A stretch of 64,000 bases of DNA from Pseudoflavitalea rhizosphaerae (GCF_003991355.1 NZ_RCSU01000010.1:227077-291076); one strand, 5' to 3'. Counted from the first letter of the stretch, positions 24,415-35,081 are shown. Made by a program: numbers and translations. Notes: generated by a model not told the origin, from the letters alone.

Positions 24415-26505
24415 TTGACCAGTCCCATTGAATACCTGAAAGGCGTAGGCCCGCAACGTGGGGAAATGCTGCGCAAGGAGCTGAGCATTTTCACTTTCAG
24501 GGACCTGCTGGAATACTACCCTTTCCGGCATGTAGACCGTACCCGCGTGAACCTCATCAGGGACATCACGCCCAATACCGATTATATCCAGGTAGCGGGC
24601 CGCATCACCAGTGTAAACATCATCGGGGAAAAAAGAGCCAGAAGACTGGTGGCCGAGATCCGCGATCAAACCGGAACCATGGAGCTGATCTGGTTCCAGG
24701 GCATCACCTGGATGGAAAAAACACTCACCATCGGATCCGGTTTCCGTGTATTCGGCAAAGTGAGTTTCTTCCAGGGGCAACCACAGATGACGCATCCTGA
24801 AATCGAATCACTGCAGGAAGTTGGCAAAGAAACCAAGGCTTATCTCGAGCCCGTATATCCAACAACAGAAAAGCTCAAAGCCCGCGGACTCGGAGGCCGG
24901 CAGATAGGCAAGCTCACACAGACCCTGGTTTCACAGCTTAGGGAACAGGACCTGCCCGAAAACCTCCCCGAAGAAATACTTCAGTATACCAAACTTGTAA
25001 ACAGGTTCCAGGCCCTGCAGCATATTCATTTTCCCCCTTCGCCCGAAGCCTGGCAGGCGGCCATGAACCGGCTCAAATTTGAAGAGTTTTTTATCGCCCA
25101 GCTGAGAATGGGACTGATCAAATCCCAGCGCCACCGCTATTCACGCGGTGTTGTGTTCTCGCAGGTGGGTGAACTGTTCAATGATTTTTATGAAAATCAT
25201 CTTCCCTTCCAACTCACCGGCGCACAAAAAAGAGTGGTGAAAGAGATCAGGAAAGATACCGGCACCGGCAAACAGATGAACCGTCTTTTGCAGGGCGATG
25301 TAGGCAGTGGCAAAACAATTGTAGCATTACTGGTGATGTTGCTGGCTGCAGATAACGGATACCAGAGCTGCCTGATGGCCCCTACAGAGATCCTTGCCCG
25401 CCAGCACTATGCCAATATCGCCAAACTGCTGAAAGACCTGCCCGTGAATGTGAAGATCCTCACCGGCACTACCAAAAAATCTGAAAGGAAAAAGATCCTG
25501 GAAGAACTGGCCAGTGGCGCCATTCATTTTATTATAGGAACACATGCACTGGTGGAAGATCCTGTGATCTTCAACAACCTGGGACTGGCGATTGTGGACG
25601 AACAGCATCGCTTTGGCGTAGCCCAGCGCGCCAAATTATGGGCCAAGGCATCCATCCCTCCGCATGTGCTGGTGATGACGGCCACGCCCATTCCGAGAAC
25701 CCTGGCCATGACAGCATACGGAGATCTCGATTACAGCGTTATGGATGAGCTTCCACCCAACCGTAAGCCCATTCAAACCGTACATCGTTATGAGCAGACG
25801 CGCAGCCAGGTAATGGGATTTATACGATCAGAAATTGAAAAAGGACGACAGGCTTATATCATTTTCCCCCTGATCGAAGAATCAGAGAAAATGGACTACG
25901 AGAATCTGATGAAAGGATATGAAAATGTAAAAGCATATTTCCCCGAACCGAAGTTCTGGATCAGCATGGTCCACGGAAGACAAACCAACGAGATACGCGA
26001 AACCAACATGCAACGTTTTAAGGACCATGACACTCAAATCATGGTTGCTACAACAGTGATAGAAGTAGGCGTTGATGTGCCCAATGCCAGTGTGATGGTG
26101 ATTGAAAGTGCAGAAAAATTCGGTTTATCGCAATTGCACCAGCTCAGAGGAAGAGTGGGAAGAGGAAGCGAGAAAAGCTTTTGCATTTTATTAACAAGCA
26201 ATAAACTGAACAATGATGCACTCGAACGGTTAAAGACGATGGTGGCAACAACTGATGGATTCAAGATCGCAGAGAAAGACCTGGAGCTGCGCGGACCCGG
26301 TGATATTGAAGGAACCAGGCAGAGTGGAATGCTGAATTTCAAGCTGGCCAACATCTTGCAGGACAGGGAATGGCTCGAACTGGCAAAAGAAATGGCCAGC
26401 CGCATCATAGATACGGACCCGGACCTCAGCTCGGCCAATAATTTGCGCCTCAAAAACTATCTGCAATCCTTACAGGGCAAGACTGCCTGGAGTAAAATCT
26501 CTTAA
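24415..26505 (+). CDS. recG: ATP-dependent DNA helicase RecG (TTG start)
   Basis: RecG remodels stalled replication forks and Holliday junctions. Domain order in 696 residues: N-terminal wedge/OB region (about 50-150), helicase domain 1 with Walker A GDVGSGKT (294-301) and DEQH in place of DEAD, then domain 2 ending in QLRGRVGRGSEKSFC (motif VI). Length is normal. No ATG lies upstream in frame; TTG at 24415 gives LTSPIEYLKGVGPQRG, the usual N-terminus, so TTG is the probable start. Confidence 0.96.
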   Translation: MTSPIEYLKGVGPQRGEMLRKELSIFTFRDLLEYYPFRHVDRTRVNLIRDITPNTDYIQVAGRITSVNIIGEKRARRLVAEIRDQTGTMELIWFQGITWMEKTLTIGSGFRVFGKVSFFQGQPQMTHPEIESLQEVGKETKAYLEPVYPTTEKLKARGLGGRQIGKLTQTLVSQLREQDLPENLPEEILQYTKLVNRFQALQHIHFPPSPEAWQAAMNRLKFEEFFIAQLRMGLIKSQRHRYSRGVVFSQVGELFNDFYENHLPFQLTGAQKRVVKEIRKDTGTGKQMNRLLQGDVGSGKTIVALLVMLLAADNGYQSCLMAPTEILARQHYANIAKLLKDLPVNVKILTGTTKKSERKKILEELASGAIHFIIGTHALVEDPVIFNNLGLAIVDEQHRFGVAQRAKLWAKASIPPHVLVMTATPIPRTLAMTAYGDLDYSVMDELPPNRKPIQTVHRYEQTRSQVMGFIRSEIEKGRQAYIIFPLIEESEKMDYENLMKGYENVKAYFPEPKFWISMVHGRQTNEIRETNMQRFKDHDTQIMVATTVIEVGVDVPNASVMVIESAEKFGLSQLHQLRGRVGRGSEKSFCILLTSNKLNNDALERLKTMVATTDGFKIAEKDLELRGPGDIEGTRQSGMLNFKLANILQDREWLELAKEMASRIIDTDPDLSSANNLRLKNYLQSLQGKTAWSKIS

Positions 26506-26577
26506 ATTTTCCCGGTCTGTTACGCATGCCGTAACGCCATTACAGATATTATTTCAGTAAATTGTAAAAAAGAAATC

Positions 26578-29500
26578 TTGGGCAGGAAAAATCTGATAGC
26601 CGTTGCTTTGCTTTGTCTCGCCACCCTCCATTTGTCCGCACAGAATGGCTCAGGCACTTTTGAATTTATTGAGAACAAGGGTCAGTGGAATAAGGAAATA
26701 AGGTTCAAGGGAGAATTCGCAACAGGCGCTTTCTTCTTAACGTCCCGCGGCTTCTCCGTGAACATGTACCACCCTGATGATCTCGACCGCGCGCACAAAC
26801 ATTATCATCATGGCCATGGCGACAATGGCATCAGCCGTCCACCACGCGACAAACGCACTGCCACCAACACTACCCGGGATCCATTGGAACCAGGCGCCGG
26901 CGGCCGCAACAACAATTCGCAGGATCCCAACCCGATGATCGTTCGCGGTCATACCTACCTGGTAGAATTCGAAGGCGCCAATCCCAATCCGCAGATCATT
27001 CCGGAAAAAGCTGTCTCCAACAATACCAGCTATTTCATTGGCAACGATCCTTCCAAATGGGCCAGCAATGTAGGCACCTACACTGCGCTCACTTATAAAA
27101 ATATTTATGAGGGCATCGATGTCCGCTACTACGCAGATTACGGAAATCTCAAATACGATATCATCGTCCATCCAGGAGCAGATCCCGGTAAAGTGCGCAT
27201 GAAATATTCAGGCGCAGAAAAACTGTCTACACGCAATGGTGAGTTGCTGATCAAAACTTCGGTTGGTTCTGTACGTGAAAGATATCCTTACTCCTACCAG
27301 TTCGATATGAGCAGCGGCCGCCAGGAAGTGGAATGTAAATTTGTGGTCGCCAACAGCAACACGGTAAAATTCGATATAAAGGACCATAATAAGAACAGCA
27401 CACTGGTGATAGACCCTACTGTGATCTTCGTATCCTTCACCGGATCTTTCGCCAATGAATACGGTTTCACCGCCACACCGGCGCCGGATGGTTCCCTTTA
27501 TTCAGGCAGTATCGTTTTCGGGGAAGGGTTCCGCACTACGCCCGGCGCTTACAAGCAAAATTTCCAGGGTGGCGTTGCCGGCCGCGGTACCGATGTGGGC
27601 ATCTTCAAATTCACACCCAATGGCCAACGTGCATGGGCAACCTATATTGGCGGAAGTGATTCCGAATACCCACACAGCCTGATCTGCGATGCCGCAGGCA
27701 ATCTCGTGATCATTGGAAGAACTTATTCCGGTTCCTCCTTTCCCATCGATGCCACCACCAGTGGTATTCTTGGCGGAGGCGGAAATGCTGATCTCTTCAT
27801 CACCAAGTTAAGTGTGAATGGCAATGCCCTTATCGGGTCCATCGTGATCGGCGGCAGCGGAGCGGATTGTGTGAACTATGAAGAGAGACAAAGAAGTAGC
27901 GGCTCCGGCCCTGCAGCAGCATCCACCATGCGCTTCTACGGAGATGATTCAAGAAGCGAAGTGGTGCTGGATGCAGATGGCGCCATTTATGTAGCAGCCC
28001 AAACACAATCACTGAGCGCCACCGGTGGCTTCCATGTAACCGGCAGTGCTTTCCAGCAAACTCCCGGCGGTGGAAGGCAGGATGGCGTTGTACTGAAGAT
28101 CGATCGTGATTGCCGCAACCTCGTCTGGAGCTCATTCCTCGGCGGCAGCGGCGATGATGGCGCTTTTGTACTGGCCGTGCACCCGGTTACCCGCGATATC
28201 TACGTGGCAGGCACCACTAACAGCGGCGACCTGCCCGGCAGCAATACCGGTGCCCATCAACCAGATCCTGCAGGTGGCATGGATGGTTTCATCCTGCAGA
28301 TCAGCAACGATGGAAACACAGCCATCAAACGCACTTATCTCGGTACAGGTTCCTTCGATGCCATTTACGGTATCCGCTTCGATCGCAATCAATACCCCTA
28401 TGTGATGGGCGTTACCGAAGGCGGCAACTGGCCCATCATCAATGCAGCATACGGTCAGGCCGGTTCCGCTCAGTTCATTGTCAAACTGAAAAGAGACCTC
28501 TCAGGCATCGAATACAGCACTGTATTTGGTAACGGAAAGCGACAACCAAATATGTCTCCCGTAGCCTTCCTCGTGGACCGCTGCGAAAACGTTTATATTT
28601 CTGGATGGGGTGGATGGATCGCTCCCAACTCCAATCCTTACAATACAGGTGGCGTACTGGGAATGCCCCTCTCTGCCGACGCGATGAAGACCACCACAGA
28701 TGACCGGGACCTCTACTTCTTTGTATTGAAGAAAGATGCGGCAGAATTATTGTATGGCTCTTACTTCGGACAGATGGGTGGCGAAGGGGAACACGTAGAC
28801 GGCGGCACCAGCCGCTACGATGAACTGGGCGTTATCTACCAGGCAATCTGCGCCAATTGTTTCCGGGGAGCACAATACCCGATCAACCAGCCCTTCCCCG
28901 TTACGCCCAATGTATGGTCCCAGACCAATGGCGCCGGAGACGCAGGCTGTAACCTGGCAGCAGTAAAGATCCGCTTCAATTTTGCCGGCGTGATCTCCGC
29001 CCCCAAAGCATATTCTCAAGGCAGGCCCGATACATCCGGTTGCGCGCCATTTGACGTAACCTTCCGCGATACCATCGCCAATGCAAAAACATATGAATGG
29101 GATTACGATGGAGATGGCGTTACTGATGAGATCCTGCCAAACCCCACTGCCGCTTTCACCTACAATAACATTGGAACCTACCGGGTACGCATGATCGCAG
29201 TTGATTCGGCAAGTTGTAATATCCGCGACACATCTTATCTCACCATCCTTGTGAGAGACGATAAGGCTAATATCGATTTCTCCTTCACTAAACTCGGCCC
29301 CTGCGAATCAACTGAATTCCTGCTGGATAACCTGTCTACACTCGCACCCAATGCACAGCCATTCCTGCCAACTTCCTTCACCTGGGATTTTGCAGACGGC
29401 TCAGCAAAAGTGACCACGGACGACAGGGACATTACCCATAAATTCTTCGGACCTGGCACTTATCCGGTGAAGCTCATCCTCGCCAATGACGACCGCTATT

Positions 29501-30315
29501 GCAACTCACCCGATACAATAGTGAAGAATGTTCGTATTGCCGCCAATGTTCGCGCGCAATTTGTAACGCCGCCAATGGGATGTCAGCCATATGATGCAGT
29601 TTTCACCAATACCTCCATCGCAGGTACCAATTTTGAATGGGACTTCGGCGACGGTAGTCCTGTTTCAACAGATGAGAATCCAACACATACCTATCCCAAC
29701 CTGGGTACCTATACCGTTAAGCTGACAGCTTACGATAACTCCACCTGCAACAAGGTGCACGATACCACATTCACCCTCACAGTGAATCCCAAACCAGTTG
29801 CAGTGGTAGGACCACAACCTGATCAAACTACAGATATCAACAAACCAGCCGTGTTCACGAACAATTCCAACGGCATAAGACATAAATGGATCTTCGGTGA
29901 CGGAGAAGAAAGGATCACCAATAACCTGGACACTGTGCATCATCAGTACAATGCAACCGGCACATACAATGTAACCCTGATCACTTTCAACCAGTATGAA
30001 TGTACAGATACAGCCACTACTATCGTGCATGCCTGGGTGAATCCTTTACTGGACGTACCCAATGCATTCACCCCAGGCCGCGGCGGCAGGAACAGCATCG
30101 TGATGGTGCAGGGTTTTGGTATCAGTACCATGACCTGGAAGATCTATAACCGTAATGGCCAGAAAGTTTTCGAAACCAATAACAGGCTCGCCGGATGGGA
30201 TGGTACATTCCGCGGACAACTGCAGCCAATGGACGTATACGTATACACGTTAGAAGTGCAGTTTACAGACGGAAGAAGGGTAACAAAAACGGGCGATATT
30301 ACTTTGATACGATAA
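26578..30315 (+). CDS. Giant secreted protein with PKD domains and gliding-type CHU_C terminus (TTG start)
   Basis: A 1245-residue cell-surface protein. The signal peptide (1-21, ending LHLSAQ) follows a TTG start; no in-frame ATG is nearby. Residues about 25-280 resemble the DUF7948 domain (FEFIENKGQWNKEIRFKG), then about 290-790 carries repeats of the SBBP/propeller type (TYIGGSDSEYPH, SFLGGSGDDGAF). PKD domains follow (about 810-1140, with WDYDGDG and FEWDFGDGS). The last 86 residues (1160-1245, from VPNAFTPGRGG to DITLIR) are the gliding-motility CHU_C/type B sorting domain. Such proteins leave through the type IX system and are held at the surface by PorP/SprF partners; one is encoded 10 bp downstream. 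Confidence 0.9.
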   Translation: MGRKNLIAVALLCLATLHLSAQNGSGTFEFIENKGQWNKEIRFKGEFATGAFFLTSRGFSVNMYHPDDLDRAHKHYHHGHGDNGISRPPRDKRTATNTTRDPLEPGAGGRNNNSQDPNPMIVRGHTYLVEFEGANPNPQIIPEKAVSNNTSYFIGNDPSKWASNVGTYTALTYKNIYEGIDVRYYADYGNLKYDIIVHPGADPGKVRMKYSGAEKLSTRNGELLIKTSVGSVRERYPYSYQFDMSSGRQEVECKFVVANSNTVKFDIKDHNKNSTLVIDPTVIFVSFTGSFANEYGFTATPAPDGSLYSGSIVFGEGFRTTPGAYKQNFQGGVAGRGTDVGIFKFTPNGQRAWATYIGGSDSEYPHSLICDAAGNLVIIGRTYSGSSFPIDATTSGILGGGGNADLFITKLSVNGNALIGSIVIGGSGADCVNYEERQRSSGSGPAAASTMRFYGDDSRSEVVLDADGAIYVAAQTQSLSATGGFHVTGSAFQQTPGGGRQDGVVLKIDRDCRNLVWSSFLGGSGDDGAFVLAVHPVTRDIYVAGTTNSGDLPGSNTGAHQPDPAGGMDGFILQISNDGNTAIKRTYLGTGSFDAIYGIRFDRNQYPYVMGVTEGGNWPIINAAYGQAGSAQFIVKLKRDLSGIEYSTVFGNGKRQPNMSPVAFLVDRCENVYISGWGGWIAPNSNPYNTGGVLGMPLSADAMKTTTDDRDLYFFVLKKDAAELLYGSYFGQMGGEGEHVDGGTSRYDELGVIYQAICANCFRGAQYPINQPFPVTPNVWSQTNGAGDAGCNLAAVKIRFNFAGVISAPKAYSQGRPDTSGCAPFDVTFRDTIANAKTYEWDYDGDGVTDEILPNPTAAFTYNNIGTYRVRMIAVDSASCNIRDTSYLTILVRDDKANIDFSFTKLGPCESTEFLLDNLSTLAPNAQPFLPTSFTWDFADGSAKVTTDDRDITHKFFGPGTYPVKLILANDDRYCNSPDTIVKNVRIAANVRAQFVTPPMGCQPYDAVFTNTSIAGTNFEWDFGDGSPVSTDENPTHTYPNLGTYTVKLTAYDNSTCNKVHDTTFTLTVNPKPVAVVGPQPDQTTDINKPAVFTNNSNGIRHKWIFGDGEERITNNLDTVHHQYNATGTYNVTLITFNQYECTDTATTIVHAWVNPLLDVPNAFTPGRGGRNSIVMVQGFGISTMTWKIYNRNGQKVFETNNRLAGWDGTFRGQLQPMDVYVYTLEVQFTDGRRVTKTGDITLIR

Positions 30316-30325
30316 ATCATTTCAC

Positions 30326-31420
30326 ATGAAATCCAGCCATCAGTCACCAGATATGTGCAGCAACGCGGCGAGGACCCATTCCTGCCTGAGAATTTCATAT
30401 ATTCTAACGCTGGCAGGAATGATTTTCATGGGCAACCTGAAGGCTCAGGACCTGCATTTCTCCCAGTGGTTCAATTCTCCACTGAGCACCAATCCTGCCA
30501 ATACAGGATTTATTCCCGATGCAGATTACCGTATCGGCGCCAATTACAGGAACCAGTGGTCTACCATTATGACCATGCCTTATAAAACTTACAGCATCTG
30601 GGGCGATGCACAGATTTTCAGAGACCGCATCACCAGTGGCTGGATGGGGGTTGGTGGTTTGATCCTTCGCGACCAGGCGGGTTCCGGCAGTCTCACTTCC
30701 ACCAAAGTGTATGGCTCCGTTGCCTACCACCAGATGATTGGCGTAGCCCACCTCATCTCTGCCGGCTTCAATATCGGCTGGGTGAACAAGCGCGTGAACA
30801 CCACCGATCTTAAATTCCCAGACCAGTTCGACGGCGAATTCTTCGACAGCAAACTCCCTACCAACGCGTATCTCGACAATCCCAATATCAACTATTTTGA
30901 TGTACAGATGGGCATGAACTATGCGTTCTTCCCTACAGATAAAGTATATATCAATGCCGGCGTTTCCGCCTGGCACCTCAACAGGCCCCGTGAGTCCTTC
31001 TTCAATACAGATCCAATCGGCGATGAAAATTCGCGTATCCCCATGCGTTATACCGCATTCCTGAATGCCAGCATCAAAGTGCATGAGGACGTTATCGTGA
31101 ACCCGATGGTGTACCATTCCCGGCAGGCCAATGCTTCTGAAACTGTTGGCGGCCTCTATGCCCAGTACAACCTGGGCGAAGAAGGCGAATCCCAGGTACT
31201 CGGGGGTATCTACTACCGCCCAGGTGATGCCTTTATTCCCATGATCGGGTTTGAATGGAAGAGTATTCGTCTTACCTTCACCTACGATGCAACCACTTCC
31301 GGGCTCAAGCAGTACAACAATACACGCGGCGCCCTGGAGTTCGCATTGATGAAGCGCGGATTTTACGACGAATACAATGGCGACCGCCGCCAAAGCCTTT
31401 GCCCTACGTTCAGATACTAG
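30326..31420 (+). CDS. PorP/SprF family type IX secretion membrane protein
   Basis: A 364-residue outer-membrane barrel of the PorP/SprF family. After a signal peptide (cleavage after KAQ near residue 40) the family start DLHFSQWFNSPLSTNPANTG is unmistakable, followed by YRNQW and the regular strand pattern to the end. Members bind or anchor type B (CHU_C) cargo. Being 10 bp below a CHU_C protein gene, it is almost certainly that protein's dedicated partner. Translation may begin at 30326 or at the internal ATG at 30353. Confidence 0.93.
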   Translation: MKSSHQSPDMCSNAARTHSCLRISYILTLAGMIFMGNLKAQDLHFSQWFNSPLSTNPANTGFIPDADYRIGANYRNQWSTIMTMPYKTYSIWGDAQIFRDRITSGWMGVGGLILRDQAGSGSLTSTKVYGSVAYHQMIGVAHLISAGFNIGWVNKRVNTTDLKFPDQFDGEFFDSKLPTNAYLDNPNINYFDVQMGMNYAFFPTDKVYINAGVSAWHLNRPRESFFNTDPIGDENSRIPMRYTAFLNASIKVHEDVIVNPMVYHSRQANASETVGGLYAQYNLGEEGESQVLGGIYYRPGDAFIPMIGFEWKSIRLTFTYDATTSGLKQYNNTRGALEFALMKRGFYDEYNGDRRQSLCPTFRY

Positions 31421-31456
31421 GGTAACCCCGGCCCGGCCGCCCTTTAACCAACAAAT

Positions 31457-32911
31457 ATGAGCCCAGTTACTGAGATCATCCTGATTGTATGTGTCTATGC
31501 CCTGATGATCTTTACCATGATCCGTATCATATTCGATACGGTGAATGTGAGCAAGGCATTGGGTTACCTGCTCCTCACTATCGTACTGCCGGTTGCCGGC
31601 AGCATTGTGTATTTTTCTCTGGGCGTCAATTACAGGAAACGGAAGATCTACAATAAAAAGATCATTACAGACGAATACCTGCTGCAAAACCTCCGCAAAG
31701 ACATCGATGAATCCGCCCTCCGATTACTCCAGTCGCACCACGATGATGTGGGCAATTTCGCCGGCCTCGCCAAACTGCTGATCAGGGATTCCCTTTCTTT
31801 CTTATCATTGAACCATATCAAACTCCTGTTGAACGGAGAGAACAAATTCCCCGATGTGATCAAAGCGCTGGAAGCAGCGCAAAGCAGCATTCATATCCAA
31901 TATTATATTTACGATAATGATGAGATCGGCAATCAGATCAAAGCCATCCTCATGCGCAAGGCCCGCGCAGGTGTGAAAGTGCGCTTCATCTACGATGATT
32001 TCGGCAGCAACGGACTAAAGAAAAGATGGGTCCGGGAACTGGAACAGGCCGGTGTTGAGATCTATCCCTTTTACAAGATCTATTTCGTTTTCCTCGCCAG
32101 CCGCATCAATTACCGGAACCACCGCAAGCTGATCATTGTGGATGGACAAACAGGCTTTACCGGCGGCATCAATGTATCTGACAAGTATATCAATGGAGAA
32201 GACCTTAAAAAGCTTTACTGGCGCGATACTCACGTGATGATCGAAGGTCCGGCCGTGCTCAACCTTCAATACCATTTCCTGGCCGACTGGAACTTTTGCT
32301 CAGACCAGAATCTCACGCCGAACAATGAGATCTTTCCCATTCCCCACCGCCGTCCTGATTTCGGAATGCTCACACAGATCGCTGTAAGCGGTCCCGATTA
32401 TCCACGCGCGGATGTGATGCTCAGCTATTTCACTGCCATCGCCAATGCGCAGCAAAAAGTGTATATCACCACACCTTATTTCATTCCCAATAACAGTATT
32501 TACGACGCTATCAAAAAAGCCGCACTCAGTGGCTGTGATGTGCGGTTACTGGTCCCCGGTATATCGGATTCCAAAACGGTGAATTATGCCACGCAATCAT
32601 ACTTTGAACCATTGCTCGAATGCGGCGTGCGTATCTATCTTTACCAGAAAGGATTTGTGCATTCCAAAACACTGGTGATAGATGAAACACTGAGCATGGT
32701 GGGTTCCGCCAATATCGACTTCCGAAGCTTCGACCTCAACTTTGAGCTCAATACCATTATCTACGACCAGGGATTTGGAGAAAAGATGACAGAAGTGTTC
32801 CTGCAGGACCTGGAAGATTCGGAAGAAGTAATATATGCTGAATGGATGAAGCGCAGCACCTGGCGGCAATTACTCGAGAAATCAGCCAGGCTGCTTTCTC
32901 CCCTGTTATAA
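31457..32911 (+). CDS. cls: Cardiolipin synthase
   Basis: Joins two phosphatidylglycerol molecules, or related lipids, to make cardiolipin in the inner membrane. The 484-residue protein has two N-terminal membrane helices (about 4-22 and 35-55) and two phospholipase D HKD motifs: His222/Lys224 in NHRKLIIVDG and His402/Lys404 in VHSKTLVIDE, with downstream GSANIDFRSF. All catalytic residues are present. It begins 36 bp after the PorP/SprF gene but is functionally unrelated. Confidence 0.94.
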   Translation: MSPVTEIILIVCVYALMIFTMIRIIFDTVNVSKALGYLLLTIVLPVAGSIVYFSLGVNYRKRKIYNKKIITDEYLLQNLRKDIDESALRLLQSHHDDVGNFAGLAKLLIRDSLSFLSLNHIKLLLNGENKFPDVIKALEAAQSSIHIQYYIYDNDEIGNQIKAILMRKARAGVKVRFIYDDFGSNGLKKRWVRELEQAGVEIYPFYKIYFVFLASRINYRNHRKLIIVDGQTGFTGGINVSDKYINGEDLKKLYWRDTHVMIEGPAVLNLQYHFLADWNFCSDQNLTPNNEIFPIPHRRPDFGMLTQIAVSGPDYPRADVMLSYFTAIANAQQKVYITTPYFIPNNSIYDAIKKAALSGCDVRLLVPGISDSKTVNYATQSYFEPLLECGVRIYLYQKGFVHSKTLVIDETLSMVGSANIDFRSFDLNFELNTIIYDQGFGEKMTEVFLQDLEDSEEVIYAEWMKRSTWRQLLEKSARLLSPLL

Positions 32912-32945
32912 TGAATGTTGCTGGAAGCCGCCGGCGCAATCTGCT

Positions 32946-33686
32946 TTAGTACATCAGCTTTTTCAGGTTATCGATATATCCCCTGCTCACTTTGAGAGAG
33001 ACATCATTGTTAAGTACCAGGTAAGCATCATTATTCTCTTTATACACTTCCCTGATATGATGGATGTTTACGATACTGGAACGATGGACGCGGATGAACG
33101 CCGCAGGATTCAGCCGCTGCTCCAATACACCGATCCCGTAATTACTGAGGAAATTCTTTTGCAAAGTGTAGATGCGGGTATAATCCTTTTCAGCTGCGAG
33201 GTACGCGATATCCTGTACAGCAAGGCTGATCATTTTGTTTCCGCTTTCCAGGAGGATCCGTTCCGGGTATCCCTGTTCAGGTTGCCCCACTGCATCAGTG
33301 AGAGCTGTCAGCCTGGCCAGATCATTACCCTGGCGTGTAAGCACTTTGGCAACGGCCTGGTTGAAACGCTCTCGTGTATAAGGTTTCAGAAGATAGTCGA
33401 TCGCATTGGAGTCAAACGCTTTCAGCGCATACTGATCATAGGCAGTAGTGAAAATGATCTGTGGCACATGAATGATCTGTCTCAGTACCTGGAACCCGCT
33501 GAGGCCCGGCATCTGGATATCGAGGAAAACAAGATCAGGCTCCATCCTGTCTATAGCAGCTACCGCTTCCAGGCCATCCTGACATTGCGCAACAATCTCC
33601 ATTTCAGGATATTCTTCCAGGTACTGCTGCAGGATGGTCCTGGCAGCAGCTTCATCGTCTGCTATGATCACTTTTTTGAGAAGCAT
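32946..33686 (-). CDS. LytTR-type response regulator
   Basis: A 246-residue two-component regulator with a REC domain (1-120; phospho-acceptor Asp56 in FLDIQMPG; LKPY switch Lys) and a C-terminal LytTR DNA-binding domain (about 145-246, with FIRVHRSSIVN). The open frame extends to 33749, but the ATG at 33686 gives the family start LLKKVIIADDEAAAR. No LytS-type kinase lies next to it. Downstream in the same direction nothing is encoded; upstream are an OmpA-like gene and a REC-less LytTR gene on the same strand. Confidence 0.92.
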   Translation of the reverse strand: MLLKKVIIADDEAAARTILQQYLEEYPEMEIVAQCQDGLEAVAAIDRMEPDLVFLDIQMPGLSGFQVLRQIIHVPQIIFTTAYDQYALKAFDSNAIDYLLKPYTRERFNQAVAKVLTRQGNDLARLTALTDAVGQPEQGYPERILLESGNKMISLAVQDIAYLAAEKDYTRIYTLQKNFLSNYGIGVLEQRLNPAAFIRVHRSSIVNIHHIREVYKENNDAYLVLNNDVSLKVSRGYIDNLKKLMY

Positions 33687-33771
33687 AAATACTAGATGCA
33701 ATATACTTATGAAAACTAAAAAAATGGACAGGGCCCGGGGCCCCGCCACTTGAATTTCCCGTTTGTGTATC

Positions 33772-35061
33772 TTATAGTTTTATAAACTCCACGCGCCGGT
33801 TATTGGCTTTGGCAGCAGGAGTATTATCTTTTTCCAAAGGTTCGGATTCTCCTTTTCCATCTGTTTCCATTCTGTCTGCCGATATGCCAAATTCCTTTTC
33901 CAGCAGTGCTTTCACAGCATCTGCCCTTTTGATGGACAATGCCTTGTTATGCGCATCATCCCCATCACTATCCGTATGTCCTGTTATCTTCACACGTACA
34001 TTACCGTTTTCCTTCAAAACTGCGGCCATTTCTTTGATCACCGGGAAGGAAGCAGGTTTGATCCTATCGCTGTTCACATCAAAGAGAATAGCGCTGGTGC
34101 TCACCTTGCCTTCCGTCATGAACTTGCTGCGCATATCCGGCAAACCGCCTGCGATGCGGATATTGGAGATAAGATAATAATCAGGTTTTGTTGTGCTGGT
34201 GTTCATGGTGAATACAAGTGAATTGTAATTGACATCACCGAGCGCCTGCTGTACATCTATCACTTTTTCTTCATCCAGGTACATTCTTATCCTTCTCTTC
34301 TGGCGCCAGATACTTACCTTAACTGTATTCTTACCGCCATAGGCGTGGAATTTATCCGTTTCAAATTGCTGGCGTGATCCATCTGTACCACTCACCTGAT
34401 TGTACCCGATCCTGCCTGCTTTTTGAGAAACCATATTCGGAAGGAACCATACCTGGAATCCCTCCTGACCACCCTGCCCCTGTTGCCAGCGTGTATATTC
34501 AGATTGAGTTTTGAGTGATGCAATGGCAAGGTACAGGGGCGAAGACGTGGTGCGGAAACCATCATTACAGATCAGGTCCATTTCCAGCGTAAAATTTTCC
34601 GGAAGCGATGTAATGAAACCCGGCATGAATACGCCATTCCCATCCAGCTTCAGCCATTTGCCCGGTAATTCAGTGGCAGTAACAACTTCAGCCGATGTAT
34701 TCGTATTCCATTTGGCGGGAAAATCACCTGCATTATCCTGGGAAAAATCCTCGAAGGCGATCACTTTCTCGCCCGGGATGAAATCGAATTTGCTGTACAG
34801 GTTAAAGGTCTTGCCCTCTGGAGCAGTTTTCTCTTTTATTTTTTTATTCTTTTCATCTTTCTCCTCTTCGCCTTTTTTCTTTTTCCTGAATGCTTTTCCG
34901 CTCAGTACATCGTCCATCACGTCCCCCGTTTTATCGGCAGATTTCTGAACTGTCTTTTGTTCTGCTTTGTTTTTCACAGCATCCTTGATATTCTTGAGAA
35001 GCTGTGCATCCACCACGCTGCAGCATAACAGCGCAACTGCTAAAAGATAAATGCTCCGCAT
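33772..35061 (-). CDS. OmpA-family outer membrane protein
   Basis: A 429-residue secreted protein. The ATG at 35061 starts a clear signal peptide (MRSIYLLAVALLCCSVVDAQ); the upstream in-frame ATG at 35097 lies inside the preceding gene. A lysine/glutamate-rich stretch (about 60-90) precedes a central region of about 200 residues that looks like a beta-sandwich lectin or DUF1080-type domain. The OmpA C-like peptidoglycan-binding domain (about 330-429, with ITGHTDSDGDDAHN and NNRRVEF) ends the protein. It probably links the outer membrane to the wall. It begins 20 bp below the LytTR gene and could share its transcript. Confidence 0.85.
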   Translation of the reverse strand: MRSIYLLAVALLCCSVVDAQLLKNIKDAVKNKAEQKTVQKSADKTGDVMDDVLSGKAFRKKKKGEEEKDEKNKKIKEKTAPEGKTFNLYSKFDFIPGEKVIAFEDFSQDNAGDFPAKWNTNTSAEVVTATELPGKWLKLDGNGVFMPGFITSLPENFTLEMDLICNDGFRTTSSPLYLAIASLKTQSEYTRWQQGQGGQEGFQVWFLPNMVSQKAGRIGYNQVSGTDGSRQQFETDKFHAYGGKNTVKVSIWRQKRRIRMYLDEEKVIDVQQALGDVNYNSLVFTMNTSTTKPDYYLISNIRIAGGLPDMRSKFMTEGKVSTSAILFDVNSDRIKPASFPVIKEMAAVLKENGNVRVKITGHTDSDGDDAHNKALSIKRADAVKALLEKEFGISADRMETDGKGESEPLEKDNTPAAKANNRRVEFIKL

Positions 35062-35081
35062 AGACTTGTTGATTTGAAAAT

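Noticed and set aside
30404..31687. 427-codon open frame on the minus strand
   Set aside because: It lies opposite the clearly identified PorP/SprF gene and the start of cardiolipin synthase, and its translation (rich in His, Ile and Val) shows no family pattern; it is a codon-use shadow.
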